Assembly: GCA_964482495.1 (NCBI GenBank)
Contig: CAYZXS010000016.1
Coordinates: 12,629 to 76,628 of the forward strand
From: J029 sp964482495
GTDB lineage: Bacteria > Planctomycetota > UBA1135
Length of the DNA: 64,000 nucleotides
Direction of reading: 5' to 3'
The number at the start of each line of letters is the position of its first letter. Positions within the stretch are counted from its first letter, which is position 1. This document shows, piece after piece, positions 25,916 to 34,596 of this stretch. Both the position numbers and the translations under genes were made by a program. The notes under the pieces were generated by a model. That model had not been told where the DNA came from. It did not search any database and saw nothing but the letters and a program-made list of their open reading frames with translations.

Positions 25916-26776
25916 ATGCGCGCCTGGCTGCAGCTGCTGAGGATCGCGCTGGCGCCGACCATCCTCTGGGACGTGGTGGCGGGCGCCTCCCTGGCCGGAG
26001 CGCCCTTCGATGCCTCGCTGCTGTTGCCGCTGGCCTGCCTGCTGCTGGTCTATCACGGCGGCATGGCCCTGAACGACTTCGCCGACCGCGAGCTCGACGC
26101 CCGGACGCGGCCGCGCCGGCCCCTCCCGGCGGGCCGGATCCCGCCGTCGGCTGCGCTGGCCATTGGCCTGCTCATGGTCGGCGGGGCGGCGGTCCTGGCC
26201 TCCTCCTGCTTCTCCGAGGTCGCTCGTCAGGCCTTCCTGCTGCTGACGGCCTTCGTGCTGGTCTACAACTTGGGCGGGGTGGTGGTCCGGCGGGCCATCG
26301 GGCCGCCGCTGCTGGCCCTGGCGCGGGGCATCTCGCTCGCCCTGCCGGGCTTGGCGGCCGGCCAGGACCTCTTCGAGGAGAAGATCACGGTGCTGCCCTA
26401 CATGGCGTACGTGCTCTACTTCCTGTTCCTGTCGCGGCTGGCGACGCGCGAGGAAGGCGGCAGCCCGGGCATGCGGGCGCTGGCCTTCGTCCTCGCCACC
26501 GCCCTGGCCCCGGTGCTGGTGCTCCCGGCGGAGACCAGCCTCGCCTTCCTGGCCGGCTGGGCGGTCTTCGCCGTCTGGCTGAGCTGGCCGGCGCTGCGGG
26601 ACCGTCACCACCGCTGGGAGCCGCGCCGGGTGCAGCAGGCGATCCGCCGCGGCCTGGCCGCGGCCCCGGCGGTGCCCGGCCTGGCGCTGCTCGCCCACGG
26701 CCTGTGGATCGGCCTGGCGGCGCCCCTGGTGGGCTGGGCGGTGACCCGCCTGGCGCGCAGCTTGCCCCCCGAGTGA
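25916..26776 (+). CDS. UbiA-family prenyltransferase
   Basis: 286 residues with about eight or nine membrane segments. The Asp-rich prenyl-diphosphate motif is LNDFADRELDARTRPRRPLP (NDxxDxxxD). A usual second DxxxD-type motif is not obvious; the corresponding loop may be the segment around VRRAIGPPLLALARG. The family moves prenyl chains onto aromatic acceptors in quinone, heme O, lipid or carotenoid pathways; the acceptor cannot be told here. Cotranscription with dxr (isoprenoid precursor) suits a prenyl-using enzyme. Confidence 0.75.
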   Translation: MRAWLQLLRIALAPTILWDVVAGASLAGAPFDASLLLPLACLLLVYHGGMALNDFADRELDARTRPRRPLPAGRIPPSAALAIGLLMVGGAAVLASSCFSEVARQAFLLLTAFVLVYNLGGVVVRRAIGPPLLALARGISLALPGLAAGQDLFEEKITVLPYMAYVLYFLFLSRLATREEGGSPGMRALAFVLATALAPVLVLPAETSLAFLAGWAVFAVWLSWPALRDRHHRWEPRRVQQAIRRGLAAAPAVPGLALLAHGLWIGLAAPLVGWAVTRLARSLPPE

Positions 26777-26804
26777 GCCCGGCTCGCGCGCGGATTCGAC
26801 CGGC

Positions 26805-28457
26805 TCAGAAGAACTCGCGCAGGATCTGGTCCACGAAGGCGCGGACCTCGCTGCGCTGGGTCTGATCGCGGGCTTCCAGCAGCACTGGATAGGCGTCCAC
26901 GCCGAGCACCTTCACCAGGAGGCCGAGGCTGTCGGCCCGGACCCAGTCCGGCTGGGCGGCGTCGAGGGCGAGCTCGATAAGGCGCTCGCGGGCGTCCTCG
27001 AAGTCGATGGCGAGGCCGCCGAGGCTGGCGAGGGCGTAGGCGGAATCCTCCTGGGCCACCGGCTGCTCCAGGAAGCGGAGCAGCACCGGCAGGCCGATCT
27101 CGTCGAGGTTGCTGAGCTGGGTCAGGGCCATGCGGTGCAGATCGCCCCGGTCCCGGCCCTCGTGTACCAGCTCCTCGATCAGCGGCAGGCAGCGCGGGTC
27201 TTGCATGCGGCCGAAGACGCGCAGCAGGCCGATCCGGGACTCGTCGTCGCTCTGCTCCCAGGCCTGCAGCAGCACCGGGGTGGTCCGCGGGTCGGCGGCG
27301 TCCTCGTGCTTGAGCAGGTTGATGGCGTTCACCGATCCGGCGCCGTGCGGGTAGGCCCGGGCCCGGACCAGCCAGGGCTCCAGCAGCCGCCGGTCGCCGC
27401 GCATGCACAAGGCGTGCATCGCCGCCTGGGCGAGCTCAGCGTCCGGGCCCTGGGCCAGCTCCTCGAGCCGGGCGTGGGCGACCCGGCTCTCGCGCCCCGC
27501 CGGCAGGCTGAGGACGTTGATGGCGGAGACGTGCAGCTGGCGGTCCGGGTCGTCGAAGCCGAGCTGGACCCCCTCCCAGTCCTGGGCGTGCCCAAGGCCC
27601 TCCAGAGCGACGATCCGGGTGCCCGGGGCGGGCGTGGTCGCCGGGTCGAGGAAGCCCCGCAGCGCGGCGCGGACGCTGAAGTCGCCGAGTTCGGCGCGCC
27701 GGCGCAGGGCGGCGACCTGGAAGGAACGGCCGGACAGCAGGCCCGCCACCCGCTCGAGCCGGGCCACGGCACCCTCGTCCTCGAGGGCGAGGACCTGGGT
27801 CCAGGCGAGGTTGCCGTAGATCGCGGCGCCGGGGCGGTTTTGGGCCCAGGCCTGGACCCGGTCCTCGAGGTACTGGTAGGCCTCGGGGCCACCGAGCTGG
27901 CCGAGGGCCTTGTACTCGGCCTGGAGCGGTCCAGCCTCGCTCTCGAGCTCGATGACCTGGATGAGGGCCGCGGCGTGCTCGGGGCCGCCGATGGCTCCCA
28001 GGGCCTCGGCGGCGCCCGTCCGGGCCAGCGGCACGGAGCACTCTCGCAGGACCCGGACCAGGACCTCGGCGTGCTCAGGGCCGCCGCAGCCGGCCAGCGC
28101 CTTGCAGTAGTTGTGCAGAGAGGCGAATTTGTTCTTGTCCAGGATCCGCTCCTCGATGCCCGCGACTAGGGCGTCGGCGGCCCGCTCGCCCTGGCCCGGC
28201 AGCTGCTCCAGGGAGAAGTGGAGCGAGTCCCGGGAGGACTTCTCGAGGTGCAAGAGCAGCCGCGGCAGCAGGTCCCCGTCGGCCGGGGGCTGGTAGGAGG
28301 CGACCAGGCCCTCGGGGCGCGGGAACCAGCTCGAGGGGCCGGCGGCCTGGCCGGAGGGCGGGCCAGGCTCCTCGCTCGGGCCGCAGGCCGCGAGCGTGAG
28401 GACGACGGCCGTAGCCGCCAGGACGGAGTGAACCCCCGGGTAGAATCGTTCCCCCAT
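26805..28457 (-). CDS. HEAT-repeat lipoprotein
   Basis: 550 residues. The start ATG (28457-28455) gives a lipoprotein signal (HSVLAATAVVLTLAAC, lipobox LAAC, Cys25). The mature part is almost all HEAT-like repeats (CGGPEHAEVLVRVLREC, EALGAIGGPEHAAALIQVIE, ALGQLGGPEAYQYLEDRVQ, continuing to a RVFGRMQDPRCLPLIEELV unit). Probably anchored to the outer or cytoplasmic membrane as a protein-binding scaffold. Its start codon overlaps that of the divergent dus gene: both ATGs are read from one CATG. Confidence 0.75.
   Translation of the reverse strand: MGERFYPGVHSVLAATAVVLTLAACGPSEEPGPPSGQAAGPSSWFPRPEGLVASYQPPADGDLLPRLLLHLEKSSRDSLHFSLEQLPGQGERAADALVAGIEERILDKNKFASLHNYCKALAGCGGPEHAEVLVRVLRECSVPLARTGAAEALGAIGGPEHAAALIQVIELESEAGPLQAEYKALGQLGGPEAYQYLEDRVQAWAQNRPGAAIYGNLAWTQVLALEDEGAVARLERVAGLLSGRSFQVAALRRRAELGDFSVRAALRGFLDPATTPAPGTRIVALEGLGHAQDWEGVQLGFDDPDRQLHVSAINVLSLPAGRESRVAHARLEELAQGPDAELAQAAMHALCMRGDRRLLEPWLVRARAYPHGAGSVNAINLLKHEDAADPRTTPVLLQAWEQSDDESRIGLLRVFGRMQDPRCLPLIEELVHEGRDRGDLHRMALTQLSNLDEIGLPVLLRFLEQPVAQEDSAYALASLGGLAIDFEDARERLIELALDAAQPDWVRADSLGLLVKVLGVDAYPVLLEARDQTQRSEVRAFVDQILREFF
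28441..28446 (+). promoter_or_regulatory. TAGAAT -10 box of dus, inside the divergent gene
   Basis: TAGAAT ends 9 nt before the dus ATG (28456) and lies within the first codons of the HEAT lipoprotein gene on the other strand. Confidence 0.4.
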
Positions 28458-29451
28458 GTCGGACAGTAGTCGAGCCTCGCGAGTTGGTTTCCGCCTCGGG
28501 CCGCACCCGGTCCCGCATGGGCTGGCGCTGGCCCCGATGGCCGGGAACACCAACCTAGCCTACCGCCGCCTGTGCCGGAAGTTCGGAGCGGAGCTGACCA
28601 CCACCGAGATGGTGTCGTCCAAGGCGCTGCAGTTCGAGGATCGGAAGTCTCTGCAGCTGCTCGAGAAGGGCCCGGAGGAGCAGCCCGTGGCGGCCCAGCT
28701 CTTCGGCGCCGAGCCGCCGGTGCTGGCCCGGGCGGCGCAGGTGGTGGCGGAGCGCGGCTTCCACGCCGTGGACCTGAACATGGGCTGCCCGGTGCCGAAG
28801 ATCACCGGCGGCGGCGGCGGCAGCGCCCTGCTGCGGGAGCCGGGCCTGGCCACCGAGTGCGTCGCCGCCATGGCCGAGGCCAGCCCGGTGCCGGTGACGG
28901 TGAAGATCCGGGCCGGCTGGGACGAGGACAACCGCAACGCCCCGGAGCTGGCGCGCCAGCTCCAGGAGGCCGGCGCCCGAGCGATCACGGTGCACGGCCG
29001 GACCCGCGAGCAGAAGTACAGCGGCCGCGCCGACTACGAGCTGATCGGGCGGGTGGTCGAGGCGGTCGACATCCCGGTCATCGGCAACGGCGACGTCACC
29101 GACCTGGCGTCGGCCCGCGAGCTGCTGGGCTACGGCGTCGCCGGCCTGGCGATCGGCCGCGGCGCCCTCGGCCGGCCGTGGCTGTTCGGCCAGCTCCAGG
29201 CGATGCTGGACGGCGCGCCGGTGCCGGCGGCCCCCAGCATGGCCGAGCGCTCGGAGCTGTTGGTGGAGCTGGCGCAGGGTGTCTGCGAGCTCTACGGCGA
29301 GCGCACCGGCATGCGGATCATGCGCCGGCTGGCCGCCGACTTCTTCCGCGAGGCTCCCGGCGTGGCCGCCCTGCGGGCGCGCTGCCACAAGCTGGAGCGG
29401 CTCGAGGACCTGCGCCTCCTCATCGATTCGAGCGGCCCCGCTGGCGGCTGA
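28456..29451 (+). CDS. tRNA-dihydrouridine synthase
   Basis: 331 residues; FMN enzyme that reduces uridines in tRNA D-loops. Seen: LALAPMAGNTNLAYRRLC near the N-terminus, DLNMGCPVPK with catalytic Cys111, the GGGGGSALLR loop, VKIRAGWDE, ITVHGRTREQKYSG, PVIGNGDV and AIGRGALGRPWLF. Overall most like DusB-type bacterial enzymes, but the Dus subgroup is not certain. Monocistronic, convergent with the tolC-like gene 42 nt away. Confidence 0.92.
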   Translation: MSDSSRASRVGFRLGPHPVPHGLALAPMAGNTNLAYRRLCRKFGAELTTTEMVSSKALQFEDRKSLQLLEKGPEEQPVAAQLFGAEPPVLARAAQVVAERGFHAVDLNMGCPVPKITGGGGGSALLREPGLATECVAAMAEASPVPVTVKIRAGWDEDNRNAPELARQLQEAGARAITVHGRTREQKYSGRADYELIGRVVEAVDIPVIGNGDVTDLASARELLGYGVAGLAIGRGALGRPWLFGQLQAMLDGAPVPAAPSMAERSELLVELAQGVCELYGERTGMRIMRRLAADFFREAPGVAALRARCHKLERLEDLRLLIDSSGPAGG

Positions 29452-29493
29452 GCGCCCGCTGACGGAGCGCCTGCCGGCGGCGCGGCCATGGGC

Positions 29494-31047
29494 CTATTCG
29501 CCCGGCGCTTCCGCCTCGCCGGCTTCGACCGTCGCCGTCGCCGGGGGGCTGCCGTCCCAGTTCAGGCCCTGGATGGTCTGGAGCTGGATCGAGGCCTTGG
29601 CGTACTCCATGCGGGCGTTCTTCTCGGCGCTGAGCGCGGTCTCGAGGTCGCGCTGGAACTGCAGCACCTGGAAATTGGTCGAGGCGCCCTCGCGGAGGCG
29701 GCGCTGCTCGGCCTCGAGCTGCCGCTGGGCCACGGCGCTGGCCAGCTCGGTGGCCTTGACCCGCTCGGCCTGGTAGTTGAGGTTGCGGACCGCCTCGCGG
29801 ACCTCGGTGGCGACCTCGTTCTGGCGGTCGCGCAGGGTGCGCTGGGCCAGCTCGTAAGCGAAGCGGCTGCGGCGCTCAGCGCCGGCGAACTGGCGGTTGC
29901 CGAGCGGCAGCTCGAAGACCAGGCCGAGGGTGTAGCCGACGAAGTAGAAGCCGCGGGCGGTCTCGAAGGCCTCGGCCACCTGGCGCGCGGTTCCGGAGCT
30001 GTTGCCGCTGGCGGTCAGGTCCAGCTTGGGTAGCCGGTTGCGGCGGCCGACCTCCCAATCGAGGCGCTTCTGTTCCAGGTCGATCTCGAGCTGGCGCAGC
30101 TCGGCGCGGTGCTCGAGCGCCACCTGGAAGGCGGTCTCCCAGGAGAGGTCCGAGCCGGTGGCAGCGGGCGGCTCGCTGACCGGCAGGAACTCGAGCCGCC
30201 AGTCGCCGGCGTCCTCGAGCGGGAACAGGAGCAGCCGCAGCCGGTCCTGGACCTGGGCCACCAGGTTGCGCGCGGTCAGCAGCGCTTCGGTCCGCGTGGC
30301 GATGTCGGCGTCGGTCTGGACCACCTCGACCTCGGCCGCGGAGCCGACCCGGAATTTGGCCAGGGTGACCTCGCGCAGCTCCTCGGCGAGCTTCAGCGAC
30401 AGCTCCTTGACCTTCACGTCTTCGATGGCGAAGGCCAGGTCCCAGTAGGCGTCGACCGCGGCCTGGACCGCGGCGGTCTCGCTCTGCCGGACCCCGGCGC
30501 CGGCCTGGCCGGCGGCCAGCTCGGCGCTGCGCAGGGCGTAGGTGCCGTTGAGCATCCAGCCGCCGCGCAGGATCGGCTGGGTGACGTTGAAGTTGATGCC
30601 GACGTCGGACTGCGGATTGAAGCCGAAGAAGTTCTCGGGCAGGTTGTCCTCGCTGTAGTTCTCGCTGACCGCCACCTGCACCGTGGCGCCGGTCACCAGG
30701 GTCGAGCGGAGGCCCTGCTGCGCCGACCAGGAGCGCACGTGCTGCGCCGGCAGGCCGCCCGAGAACAGACCGCCGGAGGTCGGCGTCTCGCCGTAGCTGT
30801 AGGTCAGGTCGCCGAACAGCACCGGGTCGTAGAGCCCCTCGGCCTCCTCGATGCCGGCGATCGCCGCAAGGGCCTGGAGCCGCGCCTGGTGGAAGGCGGG
30901 AGCGTTCTGGCCGACCAGCCGGATGACGTCCTCGATGCGGAGCGGGAAGGTGTCGGCGGAGGTCGCCGGGGCCGGGTCCTGCGCCGCGCCGGCGCCGGGA
31001 TCCTGGAGGGCGGTCGGGAGTAAGCTGAGGAGGAGGAGGGACAGCAT
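29494..31047 (-). CDS. TolC-family outer-membrane efflux protein
   Basis: 517 residues, an outer-membrane/periplasmic channel for efflux or type I secretion. A signal sequence (LSLLLLSLLPTALQ) is followed by two repeats rich in long coiled-coil helices with the family pattern of A-x-(6,7)-A-x2-L segments (LRSAELAAGQAGAGVRQSE; FAYELAQRTLRDRQNEVATE) ending in SIQLQTIQGL. No inner-membrane pump or adaptor gene is adjacent. A TATCCT box lies 12 nt before the ATG. Confidence 0.85.
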   Translation of the reverse strand: MLSLLLLSLLPTALQDPGAGAAQDPAPATSADTFPLRIEDVIRLVGQNAPAFHQARLQALAAIAGIEEAEGLYDPVLFGDLTYSYGETPTSGGLFSGGLPAQHVRSWSAQQGLRSTLVTGATVQVAVSENYSEDNLPENFFGFNPQSDVGINFNVTQPILRGGWMLNGTYALRSAELAAGQAGAGVRQSETAAVQAAVDAYWDLAFAIEDVKVKELSLKLAEELREVTLAKFRVGSAAEVEVVQTDADIATRTEALLTARNLVAQVQDRLRLLLFPLEDAGDWRLEFLPVSEPPAATGSDLSWETAFQVALEHRAELRQLEIDLEQKRLDWEVGRRNRLPKLDLTASGNSSGTARQVAEAFETARGFYFVGYTLGLVFELPLGNRQFAGAERRSRFAYELAQRTLRDRQNEVATEVREAVRNLNYQAERVKATELASAVAQRQLEAEQRRLREGASTNFQVLQFQRDLETALSAEKNARMEYAKASIQLQTIQGLNWDGSPPATATVEAGEAEAPGE

Positions 31048-31059
31048 CGCTCGGGGCGC

Positions 31060-31065
31060 AGGATA
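31060..31065 (-). promoter_or_regulatory. TATCCT -10 box of the tolC-like gene
   Basis: TATCCT on the minus strand ends 12 nt before the ATG at 31047, predicting a leader of about 5 nt. Confidence 0.35.
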
Positions 31066-31083
31066 GCGGCCCGGTCGGGTCCC

Positions 31084-31746
31084 CTATCGCGCGGAGGAGT
31101 CCTGCTTACGCCAGCTCAGGAGGGCTTCCAGCCGTTTTCTGGCAGGTCCCGGCTCCAGCGGTTCCAGGGCTGACTCCAGGCGCCCGGCGTCGAGCATCGC
31201 GCGCAGCTCCCTCGAGCGCCGCTGCTGGAGCCGCTCGAGCTCCGACAGGGCACGCCAGAATTCCCACCGGACCCCACCCTGCAAGGAATCCTCATACCAG
31301 CGGAGGTAGGCCCGGGGCTGCTCCTTGCGGGCCATGGCGCGGATCTCCAGGGCCCGCCTCAGCCAGGCGATCTTGGCCTCCTTGGCCTTGGCGCGGGAGC
31401 CCACCCTGCCCAGCGGGCGGTGGTGGAAGCCCTCATCCGCCGGCGGCTGGAGGAATAGCAGCTCCTCCTCCCCCGACGTGACCAGGCGGCCGCGATCCGC
31501 CAGGTAGCTGAACCGCTTCAGCTCCGTGCGGCCGTGCAGCCGCTCCTTGACCTTCAGCTCCAGGTGGCTGCCGATGACGCCGACGGCCCGTACCTCCTCG
31601 ACCTCGGCGATCACGATCCAGGTCGACTGGGCGATCACCGGTTCCAGTTCGCACCAGGGCTCGACGGGCTGCTGGGCGGGTGCGGGGGCGGGCGCGGGGG
31701 CGGGCGCGAAGGCCGCCAGGGCGGCGAGGGAGAGGGCGTGGATCAA
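31084..31746 (-). CDS. Secreted 220-residue protein of the sigma/anti-sigma operon
   Basis: TTG 31746 overlaps the preceding stop as TTGA, and the product then starts with a signal peptide (IHALSLAALAAFAPAPAPAP, repeated Ala-Pro units before the likely cleavage at AQQ). The first mature 80 residues are beta-rich (STWIVIAEVEEVRAVGVIG, then LELKVKERLHG) and the rest is helical and basic. Family not recognised. As the third gene of the ECF operon it may be the exported product or the sensor linked to the anti-sigma factor. Confidence 0.6.
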   Translation of the reverse strand: MIHALSLAALAAFAPAPAPAPAPAQQPVEPWCELEPVIAQSTWIVIAEVEEVRAVGVIGSHLELKVKERLHGRTELKRFSYLADRGRLVTSGEEELLFLQPPADEGFHHRPLGRVGSRAKAKEAKIAWLRRALEIRAMARKEQPRAYLRWYEDSLQGGVRWEFWRALSELERLQQRRSRELRAMLDAGRLESALEPLEPGPARKRLEALLSWRKQDSSAR

Positions 31747-32594
31747 TCGGCGGGCCAGACCAGGCTGCTGCGGTCGGCGGCCTCCCAGGATACCTGGAGA
31801 TCGGCGCCGACGCCGGCCGGGAGCTGGCCGAGCGCGGGGTCGCGCTCGCCATCGAGGACCCAGATCCAGCCGGCCAGCCAGGGCCGGGAGGAAGGATCGC
31901 CGTTCCAGAGCTGCCGGATCCGGGTCACCAGCGGACCGGAGGGCGCCAGCGGGTGTTCCGAGGCAAGGAGCCGCTCCAGCTCCAGCCAGACCTGTTCCGG
32001 GCTCGATTGGGCCCAATCCGCCGGGACGGAGAGCTGCTCGGGGGTGACGAGGCCGCAGCGCAGCGCCAGACCGGCGCTCAGGCCAGCCGGCGCGCCCGCG
32101 CCGGGGTCGAAGGCCGGAACCGGCGCGTCGACCGGGTAGGCCTGGTGCCAGCGGAAGGAGGCCCGGTTCATCCGGCTCTGCCGGTCCACGGCGACCACGA
32201 AGCTCTCATCCAGGCTGTCGGCCAGATCATCCGCCGGGGCGGGCGGCGCCGGCAGCTCCGGCGCGACGGGGACCTCGACCGCCGGGGAAGTCCGCGGCGG
32301 GTCGAAGTGGACCCAGGGCTGGTCGTCGGCCGGGGCGGAGAGCAGCTGGAGCACGGCCATCACCGGCACGCTGCCGGCGACCGTCACCAAGAGGCCGGCG
32401 GCGACGCGCAGCAGCCGGTTCTGCTGCAGCGCCCGGCCGAAGGTCCAGCGGGGCTGGTGCAGCTCGGCGAGGCGGGCGCTGAACTCCGGCGACAGCGGCG
32501 GCGCCGGGTGGGCGGCGCGCAGCTCCTCGGCGAAGGCTTCGACCTGGCGAAGCTCCTCGGGGCTGAGCTCGGGAGCGGGGCGGTCCGGGTTCAT
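31743..32594 (-). CDS. Probable membrane-anchored anti-sigma factor
   Basis: 283 residues with one membrane span at about 60-84 (LLRVAAGLLVTVAGSVPVMA), a short cytoplasmic N-terminal part (SPEELRQVEAFAEELRAAHP) and a large exported C-terminal part rich in Pro. Its ATG overlaps the ECF sigma stop (ATGA), the classic sigma/anti-sigma arrangement. No zinc-binding HxxxCxxC motif is present, so it is not a ZAS-type anti-sigma factor. The role is inferred from topology and position. Confidence 0.6.
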   Translation of the reverse strand: MNPDRPAPELSPEELRQVEAFAEELRAAHPAPPLSPEFSARLAELHQPRWTFGRALQQNRLLRVAAGLLVTVAGSVPVMAVLQLLSAPADDQPWVHFDPPRTSPAVEVPVAPELPAPPAPADDLADSLDESFVVAVDRQSRMNRASFRWHQAYPVDAPVPAFDPGAGAPAGLSAGLALRCGLVTPEQLSVPADWAQSSPEQVWLELERLLASEHPLAPSGPLVTRIRQLWNGDPSSRPWLAGWIWVLDGERDPALGQLPAGVGADLQVSWEAADRSSLVWPAD

Positions 32595-33151
32595 GAGGAC
32601 TCCCCTCCCCGCGGGTCGAGGCCGGAGATCCGGTCCTTGAGCCGCTTCAGGGCGTAGTGGACCCGCGACTTCACGGTGCCGACGGGGACGCCGAGGATCA
32701 CGCCGACCTCCGCGTAGGGCAGGCGCTGGAGGACCGCCAGCTCGAGCAGCTCACGGGTCTCCGGCTCGCACTGGGCCAAGGCCTGCCGCAGCAGCCGGGC
32801 CCGGTCGCGCTCCTCCGCGGCCGCGACGGGGCCGGGCTGGAGCTCGTCGGGCGTGTCCTGGACCGCGTCCCCGACCGCCACGGGGCGGTGACGGCGCCGG
32901 GAGTCGATCCACAAGTTGCGGGCGATGCGCAGCAGGTACGCGTCCAGCCGGCCGCTCTCCTGGTAGCGGTCGAGGCTGTTGAGCACGCGGAGGAAGACAT
33001 CCTGGGTCAGGTCTTCAGCGGTTGAGTTCTGGGCGCCGAGGCGCAGGAAGAAGCCCTTGAGCCGCGGGCCCATCTGTTCGACCAGCTCGGCGAGTGCGGC
33101 CCGGTCCCCGTCGCGGGACCGGCCGAGCAGGTCGTGGGATCCGCCGGCCAT
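32591..33151 (-). CDS. RNA polymerase ECF-type sigma factor
   Basis: 186 residues containing sigma region 2 (AEDLTQDVFLRVLNSLDRY, then AYLLRIARNLWIDSRRR) and region 4 (LLELAVLQRLPYAEVGVILG, then VPVGTVKSRVHYALKRLKD), without region 3 or an N-terminal extension. A GGAGG ribosome-binding site precedes ATG 33151. Directs transcription of a stress or envelope regulon, held by the anti-sigma candidate downstream. Confidence 0.92.
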   Translation of the reverse strand: MAGGSHDLLGRSRDGDRAALAELVEQMGPRLKGFFLRLGAQNSTAEDLTQDVFLRVLNSLDRYQESGRLDAYLLRIARNLWIDSRRRHRPVAVGDAVQDTPDELQPGPVAAAEERDRARLLRQALAQCEPETRELLELAVLQRLPYAEVGVILGVPVGTVKSRVHYALKRLKDRISGLDPRGGESS

Positions 33152-33190
33152 CGGCTTCTCACACCTCCAACGAGCCCAAACTCAGGAGGT

Positions 33191-33691
33191 TCATGGATTT
33201 CCCTCGATTTCCGGAGGCCGGGCGGCGGCCCGCAGGGCCTCCAGCCGGCCTCCGCTGGCCGCCCCGGTGGCCACGAGGCGCAGGCGCCGCCGTTCGCCCT
33301 CGCCGGAGAGCTCCAGCTCCAGGCGGTCGGGAGGCAGCCAGTCCCCCATGCGCTCGGCCCACTCGGCCACCACCACGGCGCGAGCGAAGCGCTCGACCAG
33401 GCCGTCGGCCAGGACGCCGTCCATGCGCGACTCGAAGTAGGCGTCCAGGTGCAGCAGCGGCACCGGCCCAGCGTACTCGTGGCAGAGCAGGTAGGAGGGA
33501 GAAGCGACCCGGTCGAGGACCCCGAGGCCGTCGGCGATGCCCCGCGTCAGGGTGGTCTTGCCGGCGCCGAGCTGGCCGCTCAGGGCCAGGAAGTCCCCAG
33601 GCTGCAGGGCGGCGCCGATCCGCCGGCCGAGGGCCACCGTGGCTTCGGGCGAGTCGCTGGTCCACTCGAGGGCGGTTCCGGGCGCGCTCAC
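33191..33691 (-). CDS. tsaE: tRNA t6A biosynthesis ATPase
   Basis: 166 residues from GTG 33691, which overlaps the thiL stop (GTGA). P-loop SGQLGAGKTTLTRG near residues 35-48, followed by SPSYLLCHEY, LLHLDAYF and VVVAEWAERMGDWLP, the standard TsaE set. TsaE drives the TsaBD complex making N6-threonylcarbamoyladenosine at position 37 of ANN-decoding tRNAs. Longer upstream frames lie inside thiL and are not coding. Confidence 0.93.
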   Translation of the reverse strand: MSAPGTALEWTSDSPEATVALGRRIGAALQPGDFLALSGQLGAGKTTLTRGIADGLGVLDRVASPSYLLCHEYAGPVPLLHLDAYFESRMDGVLADGLVERFARAVVVAEWAERMGDWLPPDRLELELSGEGERRRLRLVATGAASGGRLEALRAAARPPEIEGNP

Positions 33692-34596
33692 GACCAGTCG
33701 TACCTCCAGCCGTCCGCGCCCGGGTCGACCTCCTCGCCGTCGACCTCGTAGCGGGCGCCCTTGCCCTCGACGACGTCGCCGATGACGTGGACGCCGGCCC
33801 GCCGGAGCACGGGGTCCTCCAGGGCGCGCCGGGCGAGGACCGGCCGCAGCGAGGCCAGCAACTCGTAGTCCTCCCCCTCGCCGAGGGCGGAGCGCCAGCC
33901 CTCCAGGTCGTGCCCCAGCCGCTTCGCCAGCGGCAGCGCGTCCAGCTCCACCCGGGCGCCGACGCCGCTGGCGTCGAGCAGCCGCGGCAGGTCGGCGGCG
34001 AGGCCGTCGCTGAGGTCGATCATGGCGTTGGCGAGGTAGCGTTCGACGAGCACCCTGCCCTCGACCAGGCGCGGCTCGGGGCACAGGTGGCGGCCGCTGC
34101 AGACGGCGTCGCCGAGGCGGCCGGTGACCAGGAGCCAGTCTCCGGGGCGGGCGCCGGCGCGGCCGGGGGCGCGGTGGCTGCACTCGCGGCCGATCACGGT
34201 GCAGCTCAGCACCACGTCACCGGCCTGGCTGAGGTCGCCGCCGATCACGGAGCAGCCGAACAGCTCGGCCTCGGCGACGAAGGCCTTGGCCAGGCGCTTC
34301 AGCCAGCGCAGCGGCTTGTCGGAGGGGGCGGCGATGTTCCAGGCCACGGCCCAGGGCGAGGCGCCGGCGGCGGCCAGGTCGCTGAGGCTGCGGCGGAGCA
34401 GCTTGCGCGCCATCACCACCGGAGAGGCCCCGGCCTCGACGTGCACCCCCTCGACCAGCTGGTCGGTGCTCAGGGCCAGCCGGGCGCGGGCCGGCGGCAC
34501 CAGGCGGGCGCAGTCGTCGCCAGGGCCGGACAAGCCCTTCCTTCCGACGAAGGAAGACCGGAAGATGTCGTGCAGGACTTGTTCGCCGTGACTCAT
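33688..34596 (-). CDS. thiL: Thiamine-monophosphate kinase
   Basis: 302 residues; phosphorylates thiamine monophosphate to thiamine pyrophosphate. Motifs: GPGDDCARL, STDQLVEGVHV, KLLRRSLSDLAAAGASPWA, VIGGDLSQAGDVVLSCTVIG, LVTGRLGD and MIDLSDGLAADLPRL. Its 5' end overlaps the start of the divergent pseudopilin-like gene by 9 nt. A thiamine-phosphate-synthase-like gene lies 0.5 kb away in a separate transcript. Confidence 0.95.
   Translation of the reverse strand: MSHGEQVLHDIFRSSFVGRKGLSGPGDDCARLVPPARARLALSTDQLVEGVHVEAGASPVVMARKLLRRSLSDLAAAGASPWAVAWNIAAPSDKPLRWLKRLAKAFVAEAELFGCSVIGGDLSQAGDVVLSCTVIGRECSHRAPGRAGARPGDWLLVTGRLGDAVCSGRHLCPEPRLVEGRVLVERYLANAMIDLSDGLAADLPRLLDASGVGARVELDALPLAKRLGHDLEGWRSALGEGEDYELLASLRPVLARRALEDPVLRRAGVHVIGDVVEGKGARYEVDGEEVDPGADGWRYDWS

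Noticed and set aside
32591..33151. Reading the sigma factor as a general sigma-70 or SigJ-like type with a C-terminal extension
   Set aside because: The 186 residues hold only regions 2 and 4 with no extension, fitting the ordinary ECF class.
33094..34587. Plus-strand open frame upstream of the pseudopilin-like gene
   Set aside because: Only the last 155 codons look like protein; the rest is antisense to tsaE and thiL and rich in Arg/Pro/Gly.
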